A stretch of 64,000 nt of DNA from DATGFK01 sp040007395 (GCA_040007395.1 JBDTVG010000107.1:66889-130888); one strand, 5' to 3'. Counted from the first letter of the stretch, positions 32,390 to 41,930 are shown. Numbers and translations are program-made. The notes: generated by a model not told the origin, from the letters alone.

Positions 32390-33844
32390 TTAAGGGCAGC
32401 GCGCTTTGAGTTTCTCGGTAAGAGTCTGCTGCACGAGATCCGCCGGGAATTTACCCTTGCCTTCGCGCATCACCTGACCCAGTAGGAACTTGAGGACTTT
32501 CTCCTCACCCGCACAAAAACGAGCGACTTCATTCGTGTTTGCTGCAAGGATCGATTCGATGACGGTTTCGACAGCGCCCGTATCGCGAGTCTGTTCTAGT
32601 CCCAGCGTCTTAACCCATGTTTCGGGGTCGCCACCTTCGGCATAGAGCGAATCAAGTACTTTCTTGGCAGCGTTATTATTGATCGTGCCAGCATCGACCA
32701 ACTTGATTAGCGCGGTTAGTGCCGTAGGCGTAACTTTCGTGCTGCCTACCGCTTCAGGATCGAGTCCTGTTTTGTTCATGCGGGCAAACAGTTCATTGAT
32801 AATCCAGTTGGCGGTTTTCTTGGCATCGGCTCCAGCAGCAAGCACCTGCTCAAAGTAATCAGCAACAGCGCTTTCGGCAACTAACACTGACGCATCATAG
32901 CGGCTCAGTCCAAGTTTGATAAAGCGATCCCGCTTTGTATCGGGTAGTTCTGGCAAACTGCGGCGGATTTCCTCAACCCATTCACGGCTGATCGCCAACG
33001 GTAGCAAATCGGGTTCAGGGAAGTAACGATAATCGTGGGCGCTTTCTTTTTCGCGCTGAACGACGGTCACTTGCCGTGCATCGTCCCAGCCCAAGGTGGC
33101 CTGATTGACGGTACCATTCGCATCGTAGACTTTGCCCTGTCGCTCGATCTCGTAGGCGCTAGCCCGCTGCATACTACGGATGCTGTTCAGGTTTTTTACC
33201 TCGGTGCGCGTGCGAAATTCGTCGCTGCCCACCGGACGGACACTGATGTTCGCCTCGAAGCGCAGCACGCCCTTCGACATATCGCCACTGTTCACACCTA
33301 GATATTGTAGAATAGCGCGCAGTTTACGGGCGTAGGCCTCGGCCTCTTCGGGTGTGCGAATTTCTGGCTCAGAGACGATCTCTAGCAGCGGCACACCGCC
33401 ACGATTGAAATCGACCAGACTGCTATTGCCAACATGGGTCAGCTTACCCGTATCCTCTTCGAGATGGGCGCGACGTATCCCGATCCGTTTGGTCGATCCA
33501 TCGGGTAGATCGATCTCCATCCAGCCATTGACGGCTAAGGGTAGATCGTACTGGCTGATCTGGTAGCCTTTGGGTAGATCCGGGTAGAAGTAACTTTTAC
33601 GGGCGAACTGGTTTCGCAGCGCGATCTGGCAGTTAAGCGCTAACCCAACCTTGATCGCCATCTCAACCGCCCGCTTGTTGATGACAGGCAATACACCGGG
33701 CATTCCCAAGCACACGGGACAAACAACGCTGTTCGGTTCGGCGGTGGTGCTATCGACTACCGCACAGCCGCAAAACATCTTGCTCTTGGTTTCAAGTTCG
33801 GCATGGACTTCCAAGCCGATCACAGGTTCATAAGCAGTGGACAT
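32390..33844 (-). CDS. gatB: Asp-tRNA(Asn)/Glu-tRNA(Gln) amidotransferase subunit B
   Basis: A 484-residue subunit that activates the misacylated tRNA by phosphorylation and receives ammonia from GatA, making Gln-tRNA or Asn-tRNA. Landmarks: EPVIGLEVHAELETKSKMFC with CGCAVV and VVCPVCLGMPGVLPV (the Zn-site cysteines), GLALNCQIALRNQFARKSYF, YPDLPKGYQISQYDLPLAV, RAHLEEDTGKL and GVPLLEIVSEPEIRTPEEA; the C-terminal YqeY-like tail domain ends GKFPADLVQQTLTEKL. It is complete. gatA lies 3.2 kb upstream on the same strand with other genes between; no gatC is seen in the window. Confidence 0.97.
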   Translation of the reverse strand: MSTAYEPVIGLEVHAELETKSKMFCGCAVVDSTTAEPNSVVCPVCLGMPGVLPVINKRAVEMAIKVGLALNCQIALRNQFARKSYFYPDLPKGYQISQYDLPLAVNGWMEIDLPDGSTKRIGIRRAHLEEDTGKLTHVGNSSLVDFNRGGVPLLEIVSEPEIRTPEEAEAYARKLRAILQYLGVNSGDMSKGVLRFEANISVRPVGSDEFRTRTEVKNLNSIRSMQRASAYEIERQGKVYDANGTVNQATLGWDDARQVTVVQREKESAHDYRYFPEPDLLPLAISREWVEEIRRSLPELPDTKRDRFIKLGLSRYDASVLVAESAVADYFEQVLAAGADAKKTANWIINELFARMNKTGLDPEAVGSTKVTPTALTALIKLVDAGTINNNAAKKVLDSLYAEGGDPETWVKTLGLEQTRDTGAVETVIESILAANTNEVARFCAGEEKVLKFLLGQVMREGKGKFPADLVQQTLTEKLKARCP

Positions 33845-33882
33845 AGATCCCCTTATCGATCCTTTTGTTGCGTATCAGGCGG

Positions 33883-34539
33883 TTATTCGTCGCCGGGTAA
33901 GCCGAAATTATAGGCGCGTTTCTTAGCATCCAGCGATTGACTGAGCGCTGTGCCGTTGGTTGCATTGACGTTAATCCGGCGAGGTCGCCATGTGGTGTGG
34001 ATGTCTCGGACAAAAGCAGTGAGCAGTTCGAAGGCCATTGTCTCGAAGTTTGTTAGGTCAATATCGTCATCAATGCGGGGCCAGCCAAATCCCCACGCAA
34101 ACCACGATCCGTCGGAAAAAATCAGGAAGTCATAAAACGACTCGGCGCTAGGTTCGTCGCCCAGAAACAGCGCGATTCGTCCGCACGGTTCCTTGAACTT
34201 GACCGCAGCGATACGCGCTTCGTCACGCGGGTTAGGCCACGCCGCCCCGACCAACGGCACAATGATTACGCTCCAATCTTCGATGTATAGCTGGAGCGCC
34301 TGTCGCCAATCACCCGCTGGGTGCGGGATACGGCGTGGTTTGTTCAGCCCCGGCACACCCGATGCAGTCGTCTGGGCAATCGCCGTCTCGAATGCGTCAA
34401 ACAACTTGCCCGTGAACTTTTCCATGAGCGCTTCGATCTGCTTGCGTTCCTGTACGCGGCGTGTCAGTTCCGCTTTGAGAGCATTAATCGGGTGTTCTTC
34501 ATTGTTGCTCTGCGATGGTCTCATGATTACTTCGGTCAT
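33883..34539 (-). CDS. Hypothetical protein, 218 aa, upstream of gatB
   Basis: Not recognised. Soluble, no signal. An N-terminal coiled helix (about 15-60, INALKAELTRRVQERKQIEA and FTGKLFDAFETAIAQ) precedes an alpha-beta part with WSVIIVPLVGAAWPNPRDEA, RIALFLGDEPSAESFYDFLI and FSDGSWFAWGFGWPRIDDDI. The aromatic cluster in the last segment is distinctive. It ends 38 bp before the gatB start and the two may share a transcript, but a functional link is not implied. AGGAG stands upstream of the ATG at 34539. An N-terminal Met-Arg-Pro six codons later is another possible start. Confidence 0.65.
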   Translation of the reverse strand: MTEVIMRPSQSNNEEHPINALKAELTRRVQERKQIEALMEKFTGKLFDAFETAIAQTTASGVPGLNKPRRIPHPAGDWRQALQLYIEDWSVIIVPLVGAAWPNPRDEARIAAVKFKEPCGRIALFLGDEPSAESFYDFLIFSDGSWFAWGFGWPRIDDDIDLTNFETMAFELLTAFVRDIHTTWRPRRINVNATNGTALSQSLDAKKRAYNFGLPGDE

Positions 34540-34604
34540 GATTTACACTCCTGCGCGTTTCTGTATTTATAACTGTGTGCTTATTTTCGTGAAGCCTGCT
34601 CTCT

Positions 34605-34663
34605 GATGCAAATTGCATCTGGTTTGGAGAGATCGTACTGTTCACGAACCTTCTCCAAACCAG
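34605..34663. other. Nested palindromes between two minus-strand genes
   Basis: GATGCAA and TTGCATC around 34605-34619 are followed by a perfect 12-bp inverted repeat CTGGTTTGGAGA (34619-34630) and TCTCCAAACCAG (34652-34663). No T tract. It may terminate the aminotransferase transcript or bind a regulator of the next gene. Confidence 0.5.
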
Positions 34664-34708
34664 TGGAAACTATCTATTTTGTACTTCTTTGTGGTCGTGT
34701 ATGAGGAA

Positions 34709-35899
34709 CTATCCGTGACGCTGCATGAAGCGTTGCAAGCGTTCGAGTGCTTCCTCGATCTTCTCGTAGGCGGTGGCATAGCTAGCGCGGACATGGCCTG
34801 CGCCGCTTGGCCCAAACGCGCTGCCCGGTACTACGGCGACTCGTTCCTCTTGGAGTAAACGGTCTGCGAACTCATGCTCATCCATGCCCGATGCCGAGAT
34901 ATTGGGAAACGCATAGAACGCGCCACGCGGTTCAAAACACGTCAGTCCCAATTCGTTGAAGCCATTGACAATCAACTTACGACGACGATCATACTCATCG
35001 TGCATCATAGTCACGTCCGGCTCACCTTTGATGACCGCTTCAACGGCGGCAACCTGTGACATGGTTGGCGCGGACATGATCGTATATTGATGCACCTTAC
35101 GCATTGCATCCAGAATTTCGACAGGGCCAGCCGCATAGCCGATCCGCCAGCCGGTCATGGCGTGACTTTTGCTAAAACCACTTAACACGACAGTTCGTTC
35201 CCGCGCGTTTTCCAGCGTGGCAAATTGTGTGTGCTGCACGCCGTACACCAACCGATCATAGATTTCGTCGGAGATGACCAGCAAATCGTAATGTTCCGCA
35301 ATGCGTAGGATCGCCTCAAGGTTTTCGCGAGACATCACTGCACCTGTCGGGTTGTTCGGGTAGCCGATCAGCAGAGCCTTTGTGCGGGGTGTAATCGCCG
35401 CTTCGATGGCCTCGGCGCGAACCTGAAAATTATCGCGGGCATAGGTTGGTACACCAACCGCCATGCCACCTGCAAAAACAACTTCCGCCTGATACGCTAC
35501 GAAACATGGCTCCGGCACGATGACTTCATCGCCGGGGTTGAGTATCGCCGTGAGCGCCAGATAGAGTGCTTCGCTAACCCCAACAGTCACGAGCATTTCA
35601 TGTTCAGGATCGTAGGAAATGTTGTACAGCTTTGCCACGTAATCTGACAGCGTTTGGCGTAGTTGGAGTGTGCCAGAATTGCTGGTGTAGTGCGTTTCGC
35701 CACGATGCAGCGAGTCGATGCCTGCATCAATGATATGCTGCGGAGTGGTGAAATCCGGTTCACCAATGCCGAGTGAGATCACATCGTGCATCGTCGCCGC
35801 AATATCGAAAAATTTGCGGATTCCCGATGGCGGAACAGAGTTCACGCGCTCGGAGATAAAGTTGCGTTTCGTCGCCTGTGCTTTAAATGTAGGTGTCAC
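34709..35899 (-). CDS. Class I/II pyridoxal-phosphate aminotransferase
   Basis: A 396-residue fold-type I aminotransferase of the aspartate aminotransferase I-gamma group. Landmarks are ISLGIGEPDFTTPQHIIDAG near the N-terminus, YTSNSGTLQLRQTL, YPNNPTGAVMSRENL with the Asn contacting PLP, VISDEIYDRLVYG and SGFSKSHAMTGWRIGYAAGP containing the Schiff-base Lys; RASYAT near the end carries the substrate carboxylate-binding Arg. The likely reaction is transfer of the amino group from aspartate or an aromatic amino acid to 2-oxoglutarate; substrate choice is not certain. The start is GTG 35899 with AGGA upstream. The nucleotidyltransferase gene ends nine bases before it, so they form an operon. Confidence 0.92.
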   Translation of the reverse strand: MTPTFKAQATKRNFISERVNSVPPSGIRKFFDIAATMHDVISLGIGEPDFTTPQHIIDAGIDSLHRGETHYTSNSGTLQLRQTLSDYVAKLYNISYDPEHEMLVTVGVSEALYLALTAILNPGDEVIVPEPCFVAYQAEVVFAGGMAVGVPTYARDNFQVRAEAIEAAITPRTKALLIGYPNNPTGAVMSRENLEAILRIAEHYDLLVISDEIYDRLVYGVQHTQFATLENARERTVVLSGFSKSHAMTGWRIGYAAGPVEILDAMRKVHQYTIMSAPTMSQVAAVEAVIKGEPDVTMMHDEYDRRRKLIVNGFNELGLTCFEPRGAFYAFPNISASGMDEHEFADRLLQEERVAVVPGSAFGPSGAGHVRASYATAYEKIEEALERLQRFMQRHG

Positions 35900-35908
35900 A
35901 ATTTTTTC

Positions 35909-36898
35909 CTAAAAGCCTACCGCAGAGGAATCTCCCACGTTTACCGTGCGGAATCGACCCTCAACGCGGGCATTACGGCCTATGAGGCTTTGTTCGAGCA
36001 AGGTATCCTTGCACGTTGCCCCTTCGTCAATAATTGTATCGCGCAGTACACAGCCTGTAACACTGGAATTTGCGCCGATGGTCACATGCGGGCCAATGAC
36101 CGATTGGCTGAGTTTGGCACTGGGGTGGATGTTCACGGGGCCAACAATGAGTACATCATCGCCGTGTACGACCTTTGCGGTGTTGTCACGACCATTTTCT
36201 AACAGCCAACGGTTCGTCTCCAACACGGTATCCGGTTTGCCACAGTCCAGCCAGACCGAAACGGGCGCAGTACGGAAGATGCAACCGCTTTTGACCATGA
36301 TGTCCATTGCATCCGCCAGAAAATACTCGTTCTTGGTCATTTTCTTGAGATCCATCAATTCCTGAATGGCGTTGATCAGCGCCATACCATTCTTGAAATA
36401 GTATAACCCAACCACTGCCAGACGGTTATCCATTACGGCGGGTTTCTCGACAAAACCCGTAATATTTTCGTCCTTGTCAAGCGTGACGACTCCAAATGGA
36501 CGCGGGTCTTCCACTTCTTTTACAAAAATAACCGCGTCCGCATCCGTCTTGCCAAGTGTGGATAGGTCGGCCTCGAACAGCGTATCGACAAACAGGATAA
36601 ATACTGGGCCTTCATCTAGCGATTCACGGGCCAACCAGATCGCGTGGGCTTGCCCAAGCAGATCCTTCTGTTCGACAAAACGAGCGTTTAGCTTGTATTC
36701 TTTTTTGACGTACTCTTCAACTTGATCGCCCAAATAGCCGACAATGAAGATGTATTCCTCGATGTCCATCCCGGCGATCTTATCGAGCAAATGGCCTAGC
36801 ACGGGCTTACCTGCAACATTCATCAATGGCTTGGGCTTGGTGAAGGTGTGCGGACGTAACCGTGTTCCGAATCCGGCGAGGGGAATAATCACTTTCAT
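35909..36898 (-). CDS. Sugar-phosphate nucleotidyltransferase with beta-helix
   Basis: A 329-residue enzyme of the glucose-1-phosphate thymidylyl/uridylyltransferase superfamily. The nucleotide site is MKVIIPLAGFGTRLRPHTFT with KPKPLMNVAGKPVLGHLLDK; FILFVDTLFEAD holds the metal Asp, GVVTLDKDENITGFVEKP and GLYYFKNG follow. The last 80 residues form a left-handed beta-helix with hexapeptides (SAKLSQSVIGPHVTIGANSS, DTIIDEGATCKDTLLEQSLI). It makes an NDP-sugar for envelope polysaccharide; the base and sugar are not determined. ATG 36898 is preferred over the codon two upstream because AGGAG is then spaced properly. Its operon partner is the downstream aminotransferase, which is not of the sugar-modifying type. 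Confidence 0.88.
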   Translation of the reverse strand: MKVIIPLAGFGTRLRPHTFTKPKPLMNVAGKPVLGHLLDKIAGMDIEEYIFIVGYLGDQVEEYVKKEYKLNARFVEQKDLLGQAHAIWLARESLDEGPVFILFVDTLFEADLSTLGKTDADAVIFVKEVEDPRPFGVVTLDKDENITGFVEKPAVMDNRLAVVGLYYFKNGMALINAIQELMDLKKMTKNEYFLADAMDIMVKSGCIFRTAPVSVWLDCGKPDTVLETNRWLLENGRDNTAKVVHGDDVLIVGPVNIHPSAKLSQSVIGPHVTIGANSSVTGCVLRDTIIDEGATCKDTLLEQSLIGRNARVEGRFRTVNVGDSSAVGF

Positions 36899-37024
36899 TA
36901 CCAACTCCTGTGTGTTGTACGGATCATCGTTGAGAGGCAGCGCTGAGGGGACAACGTACCCGCCTCTACTCTACAATAGAAACATTAATCACGGCATTAA
37001 CGGCAGCCCATCCTTTGACCAATC

Positions 37025-38500
37025 CTAGCTAGCGACAAATTCAGGGCTGCGCTTGTGCCAATCTGTTGATTGTTCATAGGCATATGCCGCTTGCAGAATC
37101 TTTTCCTCACCGAAAGCAGGGCCAAGAATCTGTAAGCCAATCGGCAAAGTTTCGCTATCGAAGCCACAGGGCAAGCTGATCCCGCAGATACCCGCCAGAC
37201 TTGCGGGCAACGTGAAAATATCTTCAAGGTACATTTGCAGCGGATCGTTGGTCTTTTCACCGATCTTCCAAGCAGTGCGGGGCGCAGTCGGTGTCGCGAT
37301 TACGTCCACTTCCGCAAAGGCTTTGTCGAAATCGTTCTTAATCAGCGTTCGACCTTTTTGTGCTTTGAGATAGTAGGCATCGTAGTAACCCGCCGAGAGC
37401 GCATACGTGCCTAGCATAATGCGCCGCTTGACTTCCGGCCCGAAGCCTTTGCCGCGAGTCGCTTTGTAGGTTGCCCACATGCCATCTGGTTCGGCAACGC
37501 GCAACCCGTAACGCACGCCATCGAAGCGGGCGAGATTAGCCGAGGCTTCCGCTGGGGCGATCAGATAGTAGACGGGCAAGCCATAATCTGTGTTGGGCAA
37601 ACTAATCTCGCGGATCTCTGCGCCGAGGGTGCGAAGCTGTTCAATCGCGCTGCGAATAGCTTGTTCCACTTCGGGCTGCATTCCAGCTACGAAATATTCT
37701 TTGGGAACGCCAACCCGCAGCCCTTTAACATCGCCAGTGAGCGACGCGGCATAGTCCGGTGCAGGAATATTCATACTGGTCGAGTCACGATCATCATATT
37801 GCGCGATTACGCTCAACAGTGCTGCCGTGTCGCGGACATTGCGACCCATTGGCCCGACCTGATCGAGCGATGAAGCAAAGGCAATCGAGCCATAGCGTGA
37901 CACACGTCCGTAACTCGGCTTGAGTCCGACAATGCCACACATCGCGGCAGGCTGACGGATCGAGCCGCCTGTATCGGAGCCAAGTGCGCCGACAGCAAGA
38001 TGCGCCGCGACCGCCGCCGCACTGCCGCCACTCGTGCCGCCGGGGATGCGATCCAGTTTCCAAGGATTGTGAGTCACGCAATAACCCGAATTTTCGGTTG
38101 ACGACCCCATTGCGAACTCGTCCATGTTGGCCTTGCCGAGCATTACCGCTCCGGCATCAAACAGCTTTTGCACGCTCGTTGCCGTATAGGGCGGCACGAA
38201 AGTATCTAACATGCGCGATCCGGCAGTCGTGCGAACGCCTTCGGTACACAGCACATCCTTGATCGCCAATGGCACGCCCAGCAACGGCGCATCTTCACCT
38301 TTGGCGCGGCGATCATCGGCTTGTTTGGCTTGTTCAAGTGCCTTTTCACCTGTCACCGTCAGATAAGAATCAAGTTTGGGATCGAGCTGTGCGATGCGGT
38401 CAAGGTAGGCTTGTGTCAATTCAACAGATTTGATCTCGCCCGAACGGAGTTTGTCGAGCGTTTCAGTCAAGGTCAGGTCAGTTAAGTCAGTCTGAGTCAT
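37025..38500 (-). CDS. gatA: Asp-tRNA(Asn)/Glu-tRNA(Gln) amidotransferase subunit A
   Basis: A 491-residue amidase that releases ammonia from glutamine for the GatB reaction. The Ser-cisSer-Lys triad is visible: Lys in LLGVPLAIKDVLCTEG, then GGTSGGSAAAVAAHLAVGAL and GSDTGGSIRQPAAMCGIVGL. YGRVSRYGSIAFASSLDQVG, GPMGRNVRDTAALLSVI and the end GLQILGPAFGEEKILQAAYA are typical of GatA rather than other amidases. The enzyme supports indirect aminoacylation. gatB is in the same orientation 3.2 kb downstream. No gatC frame is found on either side, so it must lie elsewhere. A promoter is predicted 56 bp upstream. Confidence 0.96.
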   Translation of the reverse strand: MTQTDLTDLTLTETLDKLRSGEIKSVELTQAYLDRIAQLDPKLDSYLTVTGEKALEQAKQADDRRAKGEDAPLLGVPLAIKDVLCTEGVRTTAGSRMLDTFVPPYTATSVQKLFDAGAVMLGKANMDEFAMGSSTENSGYCVTHNPWKLDRIPGGTSGGSAAAVAAHLAVGALGSDTGGSIRQPAAMCGIVGLKPSYGRVSRYGSIAFASSLDQVGPMGRNVRDTAALLSVIAQYDDRDSTSMNIPAPDYAASLTGDVKGLRVGVPKEYFVAGMQPEVEQAIRSAIEQLRTLGAEIREISLPNTDYGLPVYYLIAPAEASANLARFDGVRYGLRVAEPDGMWATYKATRGKGFGPEVKRRIMLGTYALSAGYYDAYYLKAQKGRTLIKNDFDKAFAEVDVIATPTAPRTAWKIGEKTNDPLQMYLEDIFTLPASLAGICGISLPCGFDSETLPIGLQILGPAFGEEKILQAAYAYEQSTDWHKRSPEFVAS

Positions 38501-38555
38501 AGTTGCATGTTGTCCGTAGCAATCGTAGGTTAATTTTACGGCATTTTGTGTGTGA

Positions 38556-38583
38556 AGTATACCACAACAGCCTAAATCGTCAG
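38556..38583 (-). promoter_or_regulatory. Predicted promoter of gatA
   Basis: On the minus strand CTGACG (38578-38583) and TATACT (38556-38561) are separated by 16 bp; each matches four or five of six consensus bases. The leader would be about 50 bases. Confidence 0.4.
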
Positions 38584-38740
38584 CGCGAATGAGGTTTTAT
38601 TTGCAGGATTTCGAGTAACTGCCTAGTTACGAGTAGGTATACACTTTATGATTGCCCTCAGTCATATTGCAAATGCCATGTTTTACGGGATAATGGGGAT
38701 AATTTGGTAGTAAAAAGTTTTATTGTAGAGAGTGTGGATC

Positions 38741-41152
38741 ATGACCGATACGAAGATTGCCCAACTATTCGATACGATGGACTATGGCCCTGCGCCTGAA
38801 GCCGCCAATATTGCACAGGCATGGCTCAAGGAACACGGGCCACAGATGCGTATGTATATCGGCGGTAAATGGGTTGCCCCGGCAGGCGGTGAATACTTCG
38901 ATAGTGTGAATCCGGCAACAGGCAAGCCCATCACGCAGATCGCACAGGCGGGAGCCGCCGATGTGGACTCGGCGGTAAAAGCCGCACGCACCGCTTTTGA
39001 ATCGTGGGGCAAGACTCCGGGTCATGTCCGCGCCCGTTACCTCTATGCGTTGGCTCGGCAAGTGCAGAAACATTCGCGATTGCTGGCTGTGCTGGAATCC
39101 ATCGATAACGGCAAATCGATCCGCGAAACTCGCGATCTCGATATTCCATTGGTCGCCCGCCACTTCTACCATCATGCGGGGTGGGCGCAGCTTATGGAAA
39201 GCGAGTTTCCAGACGAGGTTCCGCTTGGTGTCGTGGGGCAGATTATCCCTTGGAATTTCCCGCTATTGATGCTGTCGTGGAAGATCGCGCCTGCGTTGGC
39301 AATGGGCAACACGGTTGTGCTTAAGCCCGCCGAGTTCACCTCGATTACGGCGCTCAAGTTTGCGGAAATCTGCGATGAGATCGGCTTGCCGCCGGGAGTC
39401 GTGAATATCATCACGGGTGATGGCAAAGTCGGTGAACTCCTCGTCAATCACGCTGGCATCGACAAGATCGCGTTCACTGGATCTACCGAAGTCGGGCGGA
39501 TTATTCGTAAGGCTACAGCAGGCAGCGGCAAGCGGTTGTCATTAGAATTGGGCGGCAAATCGCCATTTATTGTGTTTGAGGACGCAGATCTCGACAGCGT
39601 GGTCGAAGGGGTTGTGGACGCGATTTGGTTCAATCAGGGTCAGGTCTGCTGCGCCGGATCGCGATTGTTGGTACAGGAAGGTATCGCGGATCGACTGATC
39701 GGTAAACTGCGAACTCGTATGGAACGGCTGCGCGTTGGCGATCCACTGGATAAAGCCGTAGACATCGGCGCAATTGTTGCCCCAGTGCAGTTAGAGAAAA
39801 TCAAACGGCTGGTTGAACAGGGTGTCGCAGAAGGGGCGGAACTCTGGCAGCCGTCATGGTCTTGCCCGACGGATGGCTACTTCTTCCCGCCGACCTTGTT
39901 TACCAATGTCGAGCCTGCTTCGACGATTGCTCAGGTCGAAATCTTTGGTCCGGTGCTAGTCTCCATGACTTTTCGTACCCCGGCGGAAGCCGTCGCGTTG
40001 GCAAACAATACCCCGTTTGGATTAGCGGCAAGCATCTGGTCGGATAACCTAAACCTCTCACTGGACGTGGCCCGTAAAGTCAAAGCGGGGACAGTCTGGA
40101 TCAACAGTACCAATCTGTTCGATGCGGCAGCGGGGTTTGGCGGCTATCGCGAAAGTGGCTATGGGCGCGAAGGTGGCAGGGAAGGGTTGTACGAATATAT
40201 GCGGGCGGCATGGGAATTGACCCCATCGCCTGCTGCACCCCCACCTAAGAAAGATAAAAGTTCTGTATCCTCAAATGGCGTTTCGCTTGAACTTGCGACT
40301 CTACCGAGCATTGATCGCACGCCGAAGCTGTATATCGGCGGCAAGCAAGCCCGACCCGATTCAGGCTACAGTCTCCCTGTTAAAGATACGGCAGGCCACC
40401 TGATCACAGAAGTGGGCGACGGCAATCGCAAGGACATTCGCAATGCGGTTGAAGCGGCTCATGCTGGCGAGAGATGGGGCTTTACCACTGGACACAGCCG
40501 CGCTCAGATTTTGTACTATATCGCGGAAAATCTCTCGGCGCGGGCGGATGAATTTACCGCACGCCTCATCCGCATGACTGGACAGAGCGATGCTGATGCA
40601 CACAGCGAAGTTGATCAGGCGATTTCGCGGCTGTTCACCTATGCAGCATGGGCAGATAAATTCGATGGACAGGTTCATGCGACTCCATTGCGCGGCGTGG
40701 TACTGGCAATTCCAGAACCCATTGGCGTGATCGGTATCGCTTGCCCCGATGATGCTCCGCTGCTTGGCTTTGTCTCCCTGATGGCTCCTGCCATTGCGAT
40801 GGGCAACACCATTATCGTTGTGCCATCTGAGGTCTATCCCCTGAGTGCGACGGACTTCTATCAGGTGTTGGAAACATCCGATGTCCCAGCCGGAGTCGTA
40901 AATATTGTTACGGGCAATCGCGACACGCTGATCAAGACATTAGCGGAACACGAAGACGTGGATTCAGTGTGGTATTTCGGCACAGCAGACGGCAGTAAGT
41001 TGGTCGAATCAGCATCGGCGGGGAACATGAAGCGGACATGGGTTAACTACGGGCGCAACCGCGACTGGACAGATCGCACTCAGGGCGAAGGAAGCGAATT
41101 TCTCCGTGAGGCGACACAGGTTAAAAATATCTGGACTCCCTACGGGGAATAA
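38741..41152 (+). CDS. ALDH16-type protein: two fused aldehyde dehydrogenase domains
   Basis: An 803-residue fusion of a complete and a degenerate aldehyde dehydrogenase. Domain 1 (about 35-485) has the NAD site PLGVVGQIIPWNFPLLMLSW, GSTEVGRII, the general base Glu in LELGGKSPFIVFED and the nucleophile Cys303 in FNQGQVCCAGSR. A Pro/Lys/Ser linker (about 490-510) leads to domain 2 (about 525-800), which keeps YIGGK, GVIGIACPDDAPLLGFVSLM and MGNTIIVVPSE but has no catalytic Cys or Glu segment and ends with ATQVKNIWTPYGE. This layout is that of ALDH16 proteins known from animals and some bacteria. It would oxidise an aldehyde to an acid with NAD; the substrate is unknown. ATG 38741 is chosen; birA overlaps its stop by one base. 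Confidence 0.9.
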   Translation: MTDTKIAQLFDTMDYGPAPEAANIAQAWLKEHGPQMRMYIGGKWVAPAGGEYFDSVNPATGKPITQIAQAGAADVDSAVKAARTAFESWGKTPGHVRARYLYALARQVQKHSRLLAVLESIDNGKSIRETRDLDIPLVARHFYHHAGWAQLMESEFPDEVPLGVVGQIIPWNFPLLMLSWKIAPALAMGNTVVLKPAEFTSITALKFAEICDEIGLPPGVVNIITGDGKVGELLVNHAGIDKIAFTGSTEVGRIIRKATAGSGKRLSLELGGKSPFIVFEDADLDSVVEGVVDAIWFNQGQVCCAGSRLLVQEGIADRLIGKLRTRMERLRVGDPLDKAVDIGAIVAPVQLEKIKRLVEQGVAEGAELWQPSWSCPTDGYFFPPTLFTNVEPASTIAQVEIFGPVLVSMTFRTPAEAVALANNTPFGLAASIWSDNLNLSLDVARKVKAGTVWINSTNLFDAAAGFGGYRESGYGREGGREGLYEYMRAAWELTPSPAAPPPKKDKSSVSSNGVSLELATLPSIDRTPKLYIGGKQARPDSGYSLPVKDTAGHLITEVGDGNRKDIRNAVEAAHAGERWGFTTGHSRAQILYYIAENLSARADEFTARLIRMTGQSDADAHSEVDQAISRLFTYAAWADKFDGQVHATPLRGVVLAIPEPIGVIGIACPDDAPLLGFVSLMAPAIAMGNTIIVVPSEVYPLSATDFYQVLETSDVPAGVVNIVTGNRDTLIKTLAEHEDVDSVWYFGTADGSKLVESASAGNMKRTWVNYGRNRDWTDRTQGEGSEFLREATQVKNIWTPYGE

Positions 41153-41928
41153 TGCCAGACCCTGACGACCTATTCACTGACGCACGGCTGCGCGATGCGT
41201 TAGGCGCACGCCCTTTCCGCTTCGAGCCGCAACTGGGCAGCACCAACGATGTTGCCCGACAGTGGGCAATTGATGGTGCGCCTTCTGGATCAGTAGTGCT
41301 GACGGAAGCGCAAAACACCGGGCGCGGACGCTTTGGGCGCATATGGTCTGCGCCGCTGGGAACCGCGCTACTAATGAGCATGATCCTTCGTCCGCGTGTC
41401 ACACCTGACCGCTTACCGCGTCTCACAATGGTTGGTGCGGTAGCGGTAGCCGAAATACTGGAACCATTGGCTCCCGGCAAAGTGAGCCTGAAATGGCCTA
41501 ACGATGTGATGCTGACCAACCGTAAAGTGGCGGGGGTGTTGCCCGAAGCCATCTGGCAAGGCAACACACTCAGCGCGGTGATTCTGGGTATTGGCCTAAA
41601 CGTGCGCGTTGACTTTACTGATACTCCGCTAGCAGACAAAGCGATCAGCCTTGAAACCGTAACCGACACCTTGATAGATCGTGCTGTGCTGCTAAACACA
41701 CTGTTGCACCGTATCGATTATTGGTCGATGCGTGTGGATGAGTCAGTTTTACTGGAAACATGGCGAGCGATGCTTGGAACATTGGGACAGCGTGTGACCG
41801 TTTATGCGGCTGGTGCAGGGATCACTGGGCAAGTGGCGGGAGTAGACGACAATGGAGCGCTGATCTTACAAGACGATGACGGTATACTTCATCATCTTCT
41901 CGCGGGTGAAGTAACATTAAGGGGCTAG
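41152..41928 (+). CDS. birA: Biotin--[acetyl-CoA-carboxylase] ligase
   Basis: A 258-residue monofunctional biotin protein ligase, which makes biotinyl-AMP and loads biotin on carboxylase carrier proteins. Motifs: LGSTNDVARQWA, VVLTEAQNTGRGRFGRIWSA (biotin/ATP loop with the GRGRxGR signature), LLMSMILRP, LKWPNDVMLTNRKVAGVLPE and AVILGIGLNVRVDF; the C-terminal SH3-like domain follows (LGQRVTVYAAGAGITGQVAG). There is no N-terminal helix-turn-helix, so it does not act as the repressor form. ATG 41152 shares a base with the upstream stop (TAATG), showing translational coupling with the ALDH16 gene. Confidence 0.94.
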   Translation: MPDPDDLFTDARLRDALGARPFRFEPQLGSTNDVARQWAIDGAPSGSVVLTEAQNTGRGRFGRIWSAPLGTALLMSMILRPRVTPDRLPRLTMVGAVAVAEILEPLAPGKVSLKWPNDVMLTNRKVAGVLPEAIWQGNTLSAVILGIGLNVRVDFTDTPLADKAISLETVTDTLIDRAVLLNTLLHRIDYWSMRVDESVLLETWRAMLGTLGQRVTVYAAGAGITGQVAGVDDNGALILQDDDGILHHLLAGEVTLRG

Positions 41929-41930
41929 CA

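Noticed and set aside
34605..34663. Nested palindromes as a Rho-independent terminator
   Set aside because: No T tract on either strand; kept only as an unexplained palindrome.
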